A model generated the notes under the pieces. That model was given only the letters and a program-made list of their open reading frames with translations, made no database searches and was not told where the DNA came from. A DNA stretch of 64,000 nucleotides, taken from NCBI GenBank assembly GCA_028287285.1, contig JAQBPY010000065.1, positions 1-64,000 on the forward strand, read 5' to 3'. Origin of the DNA: Gemmatimonadota bacterium (GTDB taxonomy: Bacteria > Gemmatimonadota > Gemmatimonadetes > Gemmatimonadales > Gemmatimonadaceae). This document shows, in pieces, positions 26,111-34,485 of this stretch. A program made the position numbers and the translations under genes. The first letter of the stretch is position 1. Each line of letters opens with the position of its first letter.

Positions 26111-26132
26111 AATAACTTAGTCGTTAGTTATT
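26111..26132. promoter_or_regulatory. Palindromic candidate operator upstream of the DUF418-blaI operon
   Basis: AATAACT-8 bp-AGTTATT is a perfect 7+7 inverted repeat 41 bp before the DUF418 ATG. The spacer plus arms also hold a direct repeat ACTAA-CG-ACTAA on the minus strand. It is AT-rich in a GC-rich window and well placed for the BlaI-type repressor encoded in the operon. Confidence 0.45.
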
Positions 26133-26276
26133 ACGGAACGGTGTATGACAAGTTTCGATTGCGGGCGCGTCCTTCGGCCGCACCCCCAGAGTTACGAGCG
26201 GACCGTTTTTGAATTACGGACGGCGACGTTGTCGGCCTTGCGGCACGGTCACCTAGTGGCAATGCGGTTCAGTTAA

Positions 26277-26424
26277 CTGTCATCCCGCAGGAGCGAGCGA
26301 AGCGAACGAGTGTCGGGATAGACTTTCCGCACCCCGAACTCCCCCAGGACGGAACAGCAGTTCCCGACAGTCGCTTCGCTCCTGCGGGATGACAGTCTGA
26401 AGTGCTCCTGCGGGATGACAGCTT
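26277..26424. repeat. REP-like inverted repeat block
   Basis: The arm CTGTCATCCCGCAGGAGCGA (26277-26296) reappears inverted at 26372-26395 as CGCTTCGCTCCTGCGGGATG plus ACAG, and a third partial copy follows at 26404-26422. Inner arms TGTCGGGA/TCCCGACA (about 26312-26369) add to a large potential cruciform. It lies in the 404-bp gap between the DUF418 operon and yifB, where no gene is seen. Confidence 0.75.
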
Positions 26425-26474
26425 AGGTGAAGTATTGCCGCATGGTGTTGCAAGTAGCCTTCATGCGAGCGTGG

Positions 26475-28019
26475 TTATTCATGTCGTCGGCTACCGCCGT
26501 CGGACGTATCTGCCGCGCGCGGACGATAGCCGAGCGCTTCGGCGATTTGCGCGGTGGAGATGGTGCGTATGCCGTCCAGGTCCGAGATGGTTCGAGCCAC
26601 TCGCAACACACGGTGGAAAGCGCGTGCGGAGAGATGCAGGCGCTCGCCCGCGCTTGTGAGCAGCGCTCGCGCGCCGGACTCCAGGTCGCCGTGTGTTTCC
26701 AGCCACCGGCCGGCGGCGCGGGCGTTGCATGTGCCGTCGCCCTTGTATCGCTCGCGTTGGCACAGGCGTGCCCGTTCCACATTGGCGCGGACGTCGACCG
26801 AACGGGCGCTCGTGTCACGTGCGGACAAACGCGATAACGCAACAGGCGGGACGTACACGTGCAGGTCGATGCGGTCGGCCAGTGGTCCGGAGAGACGTGC
26901 GCGATACTTTACCACGTCTGCTGCCGGACATACGCAGGGTAAGGTGGAGCCGGAATGGCCGCACGGGCAGGGATTCATTGCCGCAGCAAGAGCAAACCGT
27001 GCCGGAAATTTCAACGAGGCCGACGCGCGCGCAATTGTCACGGTGCCATCTTCCATTGGCTGCCGAAGCGCCTCGAGCACCGAGCGAGGAAATTCGAGGA
27101 GCTCATCGAGAAAGAGCACGCCATGATGCGCGAGACTCACCTCACCCGGCCTCGGCGATGATCCGCCGCCAACGAGTCCGGCTGTCGAGATGGAATGGTG
27201 CGGTGCGCGAAAAGGCCGCCTGATGACGGACCCGGACGCTGCGTCGAGCATGCCCGCGACCGAGTGCACCGCGGTGACCTCGAGCGCCTCCGCATCGGTG
27301 AGCGAAGGAAGAATCGCCGGCAGCCGCCGCGCGAGCATTGTCTTCCCTGCTCCGGGCGGCCCGACTAACAGGATGCCATGCGACCCTGCGGCGGCGATCG
27401 CCAGCGCGCGCTTTGCACCCTCCTGCCCCGCAACGTCGGCGAGATCGAGTAAGTCGTCATCCGCATGCACCCTGGGCGCAATCACCGGCGGCGGAATCGT
27501 TCCACGCATCAGCCACCCGACCAGCTCACCCAGCGATGATGGCGCTCCAAGCCGAACGTCGCGCACGAGCGATGCTTCGGCGACGTTGGCGGCGGGGAGG
27601 ATCAACACCGAGCCCTTTGCGCCCCCGCTCGACGACAGCTTTCTGGCAATGGAGAGTGCGCCGCGAACGGGCCGGATGGATGCATCGAGGCCAAGCTCTC
27701 CAACAACCAGACACTGCTGGACTTGTTCCGGCTTCAGCACGCCCGTGCCAACGAGCACGCCCAGGGCGATGGGCAGGTCGAATGCGGTTCCCTCTTTTCT
27801 GATATCCGCCGGTGCCAAGTTTACCGTGATGCGCCGCGACGGCACGTCGAAGCCCGCATTGATCAACGCGGCACTCACGCGCTCTCGGCTCTCCTTTACC
27901 GCATTCGCGGGGAGGCCGACGATGAACCATTGGGGCAGGCCGTTGGCGACGTCGACTTCGACGGTGACGTCATAGGCGTCGATTCCAAGCACGGCGGCAG
28001 AACGAATGGCGGCAAGCAT
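26475..28019 (-). CDS. comM: YifB/ComM family Mg-chelatase-like AAA+ ATPase
   Basis: This 514-residue protein has the ComM layout: an N-terminal domain with VDVANGLPQWFIVGLPANAV and VNLAPADIRKEG, a central AAA+ domain with Walker A VGPPGAGKTM (about 210-220) and the FRAPHHSIS and LSLAHHGVLFLDELLEF stretches, and a C-terminal helical part after the CGHSG...CxC cysteine cluster. ComM promotes branch migration during natural transformation in Vibrio; the family is widely conserved and ring-forming. It is monocistronic, with a TAGCTT box six bases before the ATG. Competence use in this organism is inference. Confidence 0.9.
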   Translation of the reverse strand: MLAAIRSAAVLGIDAYDVTVEVDVANGLPQWFIVGLPANAVKESRERVSAALINAGFDVPSRRITVNLAPADIRKEGTAFDLPIALGVLVGTGVLKPEQVQQCLVVGELGLDASIRPVRGALSIARKLSSSGGAKGSVLILPAANVAEASLVRDVRLGAPSSLGELVGWLMRGTIPPPVIAPRVHADDDLLDLADVAGQEGAKRALAIAAAGSHGILLVGPPGAGKTMLARRLPAILPSLTDAEALEVTAVHSVAGMLDAASGSVIRRPFRAPHHSISTAGLVGGGSSPRPGEVSLAHHGVLFLDELLEFPRSVLEALRQPMEDGTVTIARASASLKFPARFALAAAMNPCPCGHSGSTLPCVCPAADVVKYRARLSGPLADRIDLHVYVPPVALSRLSARDTSARSVDVRANVERARLCQRERYKGDGTCNARAAGRWLETHGDLESGARALLTSAGERLHLSARAFHRVLRVARTISDLDGIRTISTAQIAEALGYRPRAADTSDGGSRRHE

Positions 28020-28025
28020 GCAACG

Positions 28026-28031
28026 AAGCTA
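28026..28031 (-). promoter_or_regulatory. Putative -10 box (TAGCTT) of leaderless comM promoter
   Basis: TAGCTT on the minus strand ends exactly six bases before the comM ATG (28019). The same hexamer at the same distance precedes the aldehyde dehydrogenase gene. Confidence 0.5.
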
Positions 28032-28100
28032 CCTGCGCCATTCGAATCTCCATCACCAAACCCCTGCGTCCAACATCACGCGAACGCACGGGCCCGGACG

Positions 28101-29094
28101 CTACTTGTTGACGAGATCGACGAGGAACTGTGTCACACGCGCGTCCCTCCGGCGTCCCAGACGCGATATGGCCCGCTTGCGGAGACTCAGATTCTGCTCG
28201 TCCTGCGCGATCTGCAGCAACGTGTCGGTTGCGGCCGCCTCGGTGCGGTTCGAATAGACGTCGAGCAGTTGTTCCTGAAGCTCCGTCTGGCCGTTGAATT
28301 CCTTGTAGAGCGCGAGGAGATCCTTTACCTCCAGCCCCGATGCATTCGCGCTGCGGCTGTCCGCGCTCGGAATGCCGTTGCTCATGTTGCGCAGCGCCGC
28401 CTTCCGAAGCTCGATGTCCGAGCTCTTGTCCCGCACCACGTCCAGCAGAAACTTCGTCACTTCAGGGCTTCGCTGGCTGGCAACGGCGCGCATGATGCCT
28501 TCGCGTAATTGCGGACTGACGGTCTTGGCGTAGAGACCCTCCAGGTACTGGAGATCGTCGGCGTCCCTTGCGGCCGGAACCCATGTAGCTCAGGGCACGC
28601 GAGCGGAGCTCGATGGGCAGCGTGGCACTTTCCGCAATCCGGCGCAGGCTGTTGCGTGCCACGGGATTCTGCTGGGACGCAATGGCGCGGAGTGCGGGGT
28701 CCTTCAGGTCGACGTCACTCGCGTTGAAGACGATCGAGTCAAGTGCGGCGGATGCCCGGTCGTCGTGTGTTTGCGCGAGCGATTGCACCGCCTGACGGCG
28801 AACCATGCCATTCGGATCTGTTCGTGCGACGCGAAGCATGATGTCCACGCGACTTGCGTCATGCGTACGGGCCAGGAAGCTCACCACTTGCCGGCGCAGC
28901 TCGACGGAGCATTCGTCCTTGCGCTCCAGCACTTTCTGAAGGACCGGCATGACCTGATCCGATTCCGTCTGCATGATGACGCCAAGGGCGGAGACACGTA
29001 TGTCGTCGGCGGGCGCCGGACAGGAGGCGGTCTGCGCTTCCGCGGCAACGCACGCGGACAGCAACAGCGCGCACAGAACGCGAACGGTATGCAT
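28101..29094 (-). pseudogene. Secreted HEAT-repeat protein, frameshifted
   Basis: ATG at 29094 opens a signal peptide (MHTVRVLCALLLSACVAAEAQ) and HEAT-type repeats (VMPVLQKVLERKDECSVELRR, MVRRQAVQSLAQTHDDRASAAL, IASQQNPVARNSLRRIAES). At about 28565-28580 the frame breaks: ALSYMGSGRKGR should run on into ADDLQYLEGLYAKT, which is in the next frame and continues with more repeats to the stop at 28101 (RLGRRRDARVTQFLVDLVNK). Joined, it would be about 330 residues and clearly related to the three HEAT proteins at 31252-34456. It is either a frameshift pseudogene or a one-base assembly error. It is divergent from ridA and lies 2.2 kb from the sigma-factor operon. Confidence 0.78.
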
Positions 29095-29299
29095 GGGGAA
29101 TCTGGGGTAAGTGCGATACTCGAACATCGTGCGAAGCCACCGGTGTGCGGCTTCACAGCCCTAGACACGGGAACGCCACGGAGGGTTGGGTCGCGGCCAG
29201 CCGCGGCGACTTGTATTCTTGGGTGATGGGTCCATGCCGGTGGCAGGTGCATTCGCCGGCCACCGTCATTTCACCGAGCCGCACACCGGAGATCTCTCA

Positions 29300-29689
29300 A
29301 TGAGCTGGCAGCCAGTTTTCCTCGGTACCGATGTGCCCGCGCCCAAGGGTGCGTATTCGCCGGCCGTGCGTGCCGGTGACTTCATCTATGTGTCGGGCCA
29401 GGTACCGCGCGACGCCATCTCGGGCGAGATCGTGGGGGACGACGTCAGGTCCCAGACGCGCCAGGTCCTGCGCAATGTGGAGCGAACACTCGCCGCAGCC
29501 GGTGCGACCCTCACGGACATCGTGTCGGTAACAGCCTATCTGTCCTCGTCGGATCTCTGGACGGACTTCAACGACGAGTACAAGTCGATCATGTCACCGC
29601 CATACCCCGCACGCACGGCGCTCGGCTGCGACTTGCGGGGCATTCTCGTGGAGATCACCGTCGTGGCGTACAAGCCGCTCCCAGGGTAG
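29300..29689 (+). CDS. ridA: RidA family protein (enamine/imine deaminase-like)
   Basis: This 129-residue protein matches RidA/YjgF/UK114 over its length: APKGAYSPAVRAGDFIYVSGQVP, VLRNVERTLAAAGATLTDIV, then FNDEYKSIMSPPYPARTALGCDL. RidA trimers hydrolyse reactive 2-aminoacrylate or related enamines. The catalytic-type arginine is present in YPARTA. ATG 29300 is chosen with GGAG eight bases upstream; the frame is open for 38 more codons but without family similarity. It is transcribed alone, away from the HEAT gene, and is followed by a terminator-like hairpin. Confidence 0.9.
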   Translation: MSWQPVFLGTDVPAPKGAYSPAVRAGDFIYVSGQVPRDAISGEIVGDDVRSQTRQVLRNVERTLAAAGATLTDIVSVTAYLSSSDLWTDFNDEYKSIMSPPYPARTALGCDLRGILVEITVVAYKPLPG

Positions 29690-29732
29690 AGATCGCCTCC
29701 ACTATATAGCAACCGATTTCACATAAGAGTCT

Positions 29733-29778
29733 TCTCGGCGCGTCCTTTTTGACCTGAAGGAAGATCCTGGCGCCGAGA
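29733..29778. repeat. 9-bp inverted repeat downstream of ridA
   Basis: TCTCGGCGC (29733-29741) and GCGCCGAGA (29770-29778) form perfect 9-bp arms around a 28-base loop. They precede a terminator hairpin, in the 259-bp gap between ridA and the ECF sigma gene that holds no gene. Confidence 0.45.
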
Positions 29779-29789
29779 CTGTCGTTCGG

Positions 29790-29810
29790 GGCACGAAGGA
29801 CGTGCCTTTT
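29790..29810 (+). terminator. Rho-independent terminator-like hairpin after ridA
   Basis: GGCACG-AAGGA-CGTGCC forms a 6-bp stem with a 5-base loop followed by TTTT. It is about 100 bp after the ridA stop and 139 bp before the ECF sigma gene, so it would separate the two units. Confidence 0.5.
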
Positions 29811-29948
29811 GCTGCACCTCATGTGAAGGTCAGTTGCACCCCGGCCGCCCAGGAATCCAGCCAATGTGGCGCGGCGCGGGGCGGACTCGGCAATGGAAGA
29901 TGACAGGCGTCAACGCTTTCCGCCGTCCCATTGTCACAGGGGGCACGC

Positions 29949-30536
29949 ATGGAAACTGAAAGCCTTCCCCACCTGGAGCGAGCCGACTTGCTCCCAGACC
30001 AGCGCGCGCTCGTCGAGCGGGCGCGCCGGGGCGACCCATCAGCTCATCGTGCGCTGTATGAAGCCCATGTCGACCGGATCTTCCGCCTCACGTTCCGGCT
30101 CATTGGACGAGAGGACGCCGCTCGCGAGCTCACGCAGGACACGTTTGTCCGTGCGTTCGCCTCGATCAGCGGATTTCGTGGAGACGCCGCCTTCTCGACC
30201 TGGCTCCATACGATCGCGGTCTCGGTCACACTCAACGAAATAAAGCGGAGCAAGCGACAGCGGACGCGGGAAGCACCACTCGAGGAAGCGCTGATGGTCA
30301 CCAGATCGGCGCCTGAATCGGACCCCGTGATGCGGGAACGTCTCGCTGCTGCGGTCGCTGACCTCCCTGAAGGATGCCGGACGGTATTCATGATGCACGA
30401 CGCTGAAGGCTATACACACGAAGAAATCGCGACTGCGCTCGGCGTCACGCCGGGTACGTCGAAGGCGCAGCTGTTCCGTGCGCGAGGAAAGCTTCGCATC
30501 GCACTGGCGGATTTCGCCGAGGAATGGAAACCATGA
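29949..30536 (+). CDS. ECF-type sigma-70 factor
   Basis: This 195-residue ECF sigma factor has region 2 (about 24-95: LVERARRGDPSAHRALYEAH, ARELTQDTFVRAF, FSTWLHTIAVSVTL) and region 4 (about 128-188: AAVADLPEGCRTVFMMHD, YTHEEIATALGVTPGTSKAQL). ECF factors direct RNA polymerase to stress or envelope regulons and are held by anti-sigma proteins. ATG 29949 has AGGGGG just upstream; a TTG six codons earlier is less likely. Its stop overlaps the next gene's ATG (ATGA), and that product is a membrane-anchored putative anti-sigma factor. Three secreted HEAT proteins follow in the same coupled operon. Confidence 0.92.
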   Translation: METESLPHLERADLLPDQRALVERARRGDPSAHRALYEAHVDRIFRLTFRLIGREDAARELTQDTFVRAFASISGFRGDAAFSTWLHTIAVSVTLNEIKRSKRQRTREAPLEEALMVTRSAPESDPVMRERLAAAVADLPEGCRTVFMMHDAEGYTHEEIATALGVTPGTSKAQLFRARGKLRIALADFAEEWKP

Positions 30537-31240
30537 TGGATCATCCGGATTTTGGTGAGGACGCTGACGTCGAGCTTCCGGGGGACGAACAGTTCGACGC
30601 GTGGGTCAGCGCACGGGCGCGCTCACTCAACGTGCCGCCGGCGACGCCGCGCCTCGAGATGTGGGATGCAATCGCCTCCACGCAGAAAACGTCGGCAATT
30701 GCGCAGACGGGTGGAATTGCCGGAGTGCTTCCCTTCCGCATCTCACGGCGGTTCCTCCCGGTTGCCATCGCCGCTGCGCTGCTCCTCGGCGTGGGAATAG
30801 ATCGTGTGTTGCAACACGAGGCGATCGTTGTTCCACCGCCGGTCGCGTCACAGCCTGTTCCCCCTGCGGATCCATCACGCCTTTATCACATGGCCGCGGT
30901 TCAGACGCTCAGTCAGGCCGAAGCGCTCCTTACGGCGTTTCGTGCGAGCGACGTCGCCGTGCACGACCCCGCCGCTGCTCGCCAGCTCGGTGCGTGGGGC
31001 CGCGACGTCCTGAGCAGCACGCGCCTGCTCATCGATTCTCCAGCGGGTGCCGATCCACAGCTTCGCCCTTTGCTCAATGATCTCGAGCTCGTACTCGTGC
31101 AGGTCATCAGCTTGTCCGGCGCTCCGTTGGATTCGAGCGACCGCAAGCTGATCGACCAGACCCTCCACGATCGCGACCTCCTTCCACGCATACGCACCGC
31201 GGTTCCCGCCGGCATCGGCGGCACCGCTTCAGACGAATGA
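30533..31240 (+). CDS. Putative membrane-anchored anti-sigma factor
   Basis: The 235-residue product has a cytoplasmic N-terminal part (1-72, acidic, with LEMWDAIAST), one transmembrane helix (about 74-92) and an extracytoplasmic helical domain (about 105-235, LYHMAAVQTLSQAEALLTAFRA). No zinc-binding HxxxCxxC anti-sigma motif is present, so it is not a classical ZAS protein; the call rests on topology and on the 4-bp overlap with the ECF sigma gene. The start ATG at 30533 is the one overlapping the sigma stop; another ATG lies 9 bp upstream. Its stop overlaps or abuts the first HEAT gene. Confidence 0.72.
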   Translation: MMDHPDFGEDADVELPGDEQFDAWVSARARSLNVPPATPRLEMWDAIASTQKTSAIAQTGGIAGVLPFRISRRFLPVAIAAALLLGVGIDRVLQHEAIVVPPPVASQPVPPADPSRLYHMAAVQTLSQAEALLTAFRASDVAVHDPAAARQLGAWGRDVLSSTRLLIDSPAGADPQLRPLLNDLELVLVQVISLSGAPLDSSDRKLIDQTLHDRDLLPRIRTAVPAGIGGTASDE

Positions 31241-31251
31241 GGAGTACCTCA

Positions 31252-32619
31252 ATGTTCAGACGTCTTGTCATGGTGAGCGCAGTTGCGCTCCCTGCACTGC
31301 TCGTCAGCTCCACCGGCGTTTCCGCACGGAACGTTTCTTCCATCTCGACGCATGCGCCGGCGCCGTGGGCGGACAATGACCCGGCGGACTCGCTGTATCG
31401 CGTGGCCCGCGAAGCGCTCAACCGCAATCAACTGACCCGTGCGGCCGAGTTGTTTGCGGACATCGGAAGAAAGTATCCGAAGTCCGCATACGTGGCGGAC
31501 GCGCTGTACTACCGCGCCTTTGCGCTCTATCGCATGGGGGGCGAAGATGACCTGCGCCAGGCGCTCACGTCGCTCAATACCCAGCTGTCTCGGTATCCAA
31601 AGGCGAATACGGCGGGTGATGCGGAGGAGTTGCGGGTCCGCATTCGGGGCGCCCTGGCGAAACGCGGGGACGCCGAATCCGCGGCACTCGTATCTGAAGC
31701 CGCCCAGGACTCGACGCCGTGTGCGCGCGGCGCGGTGCGTGACGACGACAACGACGTGCGTGTCGCGGCCATGAATGCGCTCCTGCAGATGGACTCCGAG
31801 AGCGCGATGCCGATCATCAAGCAGGTATTGCAGAAGCGCGATGGGTGCACGGCGGTGTTGCGCAAGAAGGCAGTATTCCTCCTCTCGCAGAAGCGTTCCA
31901 GCGAGACCGAATCGGTGCTCAGCGACGTCATCCGCAACGATCCGAGCAGGCAGGTCCGCGAGGATGCCGTGTTCTGGATGGGCCAGATTCACTCGGACCG
32001 CGCTGCGGCCCTCCTCGAGGACATTGCGACCTCCTCGCCGGATATCGCATTGCGCGAAAAGGCCATTTTTTCCCTTAGCCAGCAGAATTCAGCTCGCAGC
32101 GCAGCCCTCATGCGCCGTGTTGCCGAGAGCGACGACACACCCCGCAGGGTGCGCGAGAATGCGATCTTCCAGCTCGGCCAGCACCGGTCCACGGAAAACG
32201 CGGAGTATCTGCGCTCACTCTTTGCCAAGCTCGGAAGGGGAAACGAGGACCTTCGCAAGAACGTGCTCTTTTCGCTCTCGCAGATGCGCGGCGTGGGCAA
32301 CGAGAAATGGCTCGTGAATGTCGCGCTGGACGGATCGCAGAGTGTCGAGGTTCGCAAGCAGGCACTGTGGACGGCAGGCCAGGCCGGCGCTTCGTCAACG
32401 GACCTGATTGGCATCTATGATCGGATAACGGATGCGCCCGTAAAGGAGCAGCTCATCTGGGTATTGTCCGAAGCTCGGGAGAAGGCGGCCTCCGACAAGC
32501 TCGTGGAGATTGCGACCAGGGACAAGGATCCCGAGATGCGCAAGAAAGCGCTCTTCTGGCTCGGGCAGAAGAATGATCCGCGCGTGAAGCAGATCATCCT
32601 GGACATCCTCAAGGATTGA
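31252..32619 (+). CDS. Secreted HEAT-repeat protein A of the ECF operon
   Basis: The 455-residue product has a signal peptide (MFRRLVMVSAVALPALLVSSTGVSA), a TPR-like pair of helices at about 45-105 (AREALNRNQLTRAAELFADI), and from about 150 to the end 9-10 HEAT-type repeats of about 31 residues. These share a core such as AVFWMGQIHSDRAAALLEDI, FSLSQQNSARSAAL and LFWLGQKNDPRVKQIILDI. Such solenoids bind proteins or lipids. ATG 31252 has GAGGAG seven bases upstream; another ATG at 31237 overlaps the anti-sigma stop and would add five residues. The next gene starts at its stop. No ligand or function is known, but co-expression with a membrane anti-sigma suggests an envelope-stress output or sensor. 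Confidence 0.85.
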   Translation: MFRRLVMVSAVALPALLVSSTGVSARNVSSISTHAPAPWADNDPADSLYRVAREALNRNQLTRAAELFADIGRKYPKSAYVADALYYRAFALYRMGGEDDLRQALTSLNTQLSRYPKANTAGDAEELRVRIRGALAKRGDAESAALVSEAAQDSTPCARGAVRDDDNDVRVAAMNALLQMDSESAMPIIKQVLQKRDGCTAVLRKKAVFLLSQKRSSETESVLSDVIRNDPSRQVREDAVFWMGQIHSDRAAALLEDIATSSPDIALREKAIFSLSQQNSARSAALMRRVAESDDTPRRVRENAIFQLGQHRSTENAEYLRSLFAKLGRGNEDLRKNVLFSLSQMRGVGNEKWLVNVALDGSQSVEVRKQALWTAGQAGASSTDLIGIYDRITDAPVKEQLIWVLSEAREKAASDKLVEIATRDKDPEMRKKALFWLGQKNDPRVKQIILDILKD

Positions 32620-33689
32620 TGCACATGCGTCTCGCATTCGGACTGCTCGTGGTGGCCGCGCCGCTCATGGCGCAGACGCCGCTGGCCGCGCGGATCGCGC
32701 AGGCACCCGATGGCGTCGTCCGCATGCAGTTCGATGCGCGCCCCGGCGTCTGCGGCGATGGACGCGACCGTATTTCCTTCCGGCATTCGACCTTCGGCGA
32801 CCACTTCGAATCATACGGACGTTGGAGCGACGACAGCTGTCTTGCCGGGCCGTTACGCGTCACGCTCTCCGTCGCGGGCAACCGCGTGACACGTGTGCAG
32901 ACGCAGGTTGGTGGCAGATGGAACACCACCGGCGACCGCGTCACGGATCTTGGCATTGTCTCGCCGCGCGAGGCGTCGGCATACTTTTTTTCCCTCGTGG
33001 CGCGCTCGGATGCACTTCGCGACAGGAATTACACGCTTCTCCCCGCGGTGCTTGCCGACGACGTCGTCGTCATTTCACCACTGCTCGGCATTGCGCGTGA
33101 CGACTCGAGGACGATGGATACGCGCCGTCAAGCGGTGCACTTCCTCGGGATGTTCGGTGACGCGAGTGTGATCCCCGCGCTCGTGTCCTTTGCCAACGAA
33201 GATGACCGCCGCGACGCGGCAGGCCTCGCAGGCTCGGCCATTGCTGCGCTTTCGCAACTCGAGTCCGGAGCAGGCATTCCCGCACTGATCGAGCTTGCGC
33301 GCAAGGGGCCCCAGGGCACACGAAAGAATGCGGTATTCTGGTTGGGTCAGTGCGGAGATCCGCGCGCGCTCCGAACGCTACGCACAATCATCTCGGACGG
33401 CGACGAAAACATCGAGGTCCGAAAAAACGCCATTTTTTCTCTTGGCCAGAGCGAAGAAACGCCAACGCGCGACCTTGCGTTGCTCTATGGTGACCTCGGC
33501 GACAGGGCACTCAAGGAGCAGGCGATCTTTGCGCTCTCACAACGCAATGATAACGCGGCGACGGATGCACTCATCCGAATCGCTCGTGACGACCGCGACA
33601 AGTCCATGCGCGGAAAAGCAATCTTCTGGCTCGGACAGAAGCACGATCCTCGAGCGACAAAGCTCATCAGTGACCTCATCCTGAAATGA
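32619..33689 (+). CDS. Secreted HEAT-repeat protein B with N-terminal Cys-containing domain
   Basis: The 356-residue product starts at ATG 32619, which shares one base with the stop of protein A (TGATG). After a short leader ending PLMAQ, residues about 20-150 form a beta-rich domain with GVCGDG and DDSCLAGPLRV, whose two cysteines could form a disulfide, and a closing VVVISPLLGIARDDS. From about 155 to the end are HEAT repeats of the same type as A (AVFWLGQCGDPRALRTL, IFSLGQSEETPTRD, AIFWLGQKHDPRATKL). The N-terminal domain is shared with protein C only. It is coupled to C by an ATGA overlap. Confidence 0.85.
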   Translation: MHMRLAFGLLVVAAPLMAQTPLAARIAQAPDGVVRMQFDARPGVCGDGRDRISFRHSTFGDHFESYGRWSDDSCLAGPLRVTLSVAGNRVTRVQTQVGGRWNTTGDRVTDLGIVSPREASAYFFSLVARSDALRDRNYTLLPAVLADDVVVISPLLGIARDDSRTMDTRRQAVHFLGMFGDASVIPALVSFANEDDRRDAAGLAGSAIAALSQLESGAGIPALIELARKGPQGTRKNAVFWLGQCGDPRALRTLRTIISDGDENIEVRKNAIFSLGQSEETPTRDLALLYGDLGDRALKEQAIFALSQRNDNAATDALIRIARDDRDKSMRGKAIFWLGQKHDPRATKLISDLILK

Positions 33690-34456
33690 TCATGCGCGCA
33701 TCCTGCCTCATGGTACTCGCAGCCGTCGCCCTGCCGCTCGGCGCGCAATCGCTCGCCGGCCGCGTTGCCGCCGAACGCAATGGGACCGTCATGTTCCAGT
33801 TTGCCGCTCGCGCCGGTGTTTGTGGTGACGGCTACAGCTTCATCCGTCATGGACGAACATTCTTCGGCTCGTACTCCGACGCAAATCGTTACGGTGATTG
33901 CACGACAGGCCCCGTGCTCGTTCGCCTCACGCTCAGCGACGGCGTCGTCGAACGGGTCCAGACCTGGGTCGGCCCTGTTCGGGCTCATGACGCGAAGTCC
34001 ATTGGGGTGGTGCCGGCCAGGGAAGCCGCCGACTATCTGTTGAGCATTGCCATGCAGGTGAACGGCCGGACAGGCAGCAACGCACTCCTGCCCGCCATCC
34101 TTGCCGACAGCGCTGTTGTCTGGCCGCAGTTGCTGCGCATCGCGCGCGACTCGGAGACACGCTCACGCTCGCTGCGCATCGACGCCATGCATTGGCTCTC
34201 TCGATTTGCCGCCGGAGCGACGACGGGCCGGCCGAACACTCCGTGGATCGACGACGGCGACGACGAGTACGACAAGATAAAGGAGAATGCCGTTTTCGTG
34301 CTGTCGCAGATGCGGGATGACACCAGAATTCCGGCGCTCATCGACGTGGCACGCAAGAACGCCGACGCGCATGTCCGCGGCAGTGCGCTGTTCTGGCTTG
34401 GCCAGACAGGTGACTCGCGCGCCATCGACCTGTTCGAGTCGATTCTTCGCGGCTAG
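33686..34456 (+). CDS. Secreted HEAT-repeat protein C with N-terminal Cys-containing domain
   Basis: This 256-residue product is a shorter paralogue of protein B: leader ending PLGAQS, the same N-terminal domain (FQFAARAGVCGDG, YGDCTTGPVLVRL, VVPAREAADYLLS) and only about four HEAT repeats, the last two clear (AVFVLSQMRDDTRIPALIDV and ALFWLGQTGDSRAIDL). A spacer rich in Asp/Gly (DDGDDEYDKIKEN) sits where B has more repeats. Start ATG 33686 overlaps the B stop; an ATG two codons later is possible. It is the last gene of the ECF operon, followed by a hairpin at 34486-34514. Confidence 0.83.
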   Translation: MIMRASCLMVLAAVALPLGAQSLAGRVAAERNGTVMFQFAARAGVCGDGYSFIRHGRTFFGSYSDANRYGDCTTGPVLVRLTLSDGVVERVQTWVGPVRAHDAKSIGVVPAREAADYLLSIAMQVNGRTGSNALLPAILADSAVVWPQLLRIARDSETRSRSLRIDAMHWLSRFAAGATTGRPNTPWIDDGDDEYDKIKENAVFVLSQMRDDTRIPALIDVARKNADAHVRGSALFWLGQTGDSRAIDLFESILRG

Positions 34457-34485
34457 CCTTACCCGGCCCTTGGGACAAACGAAAA

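Noticed and set aside
26270-26279. CAGTTAACTG palindrome
   Set aside because: Ten bases only and next to a larger repeat; no gene start nearby.
29655-29864. 69-codon minus-strand frame behind ridA
   Set aside because: No start context or family; it overlaps the end of ridA and the terminator hairpin.
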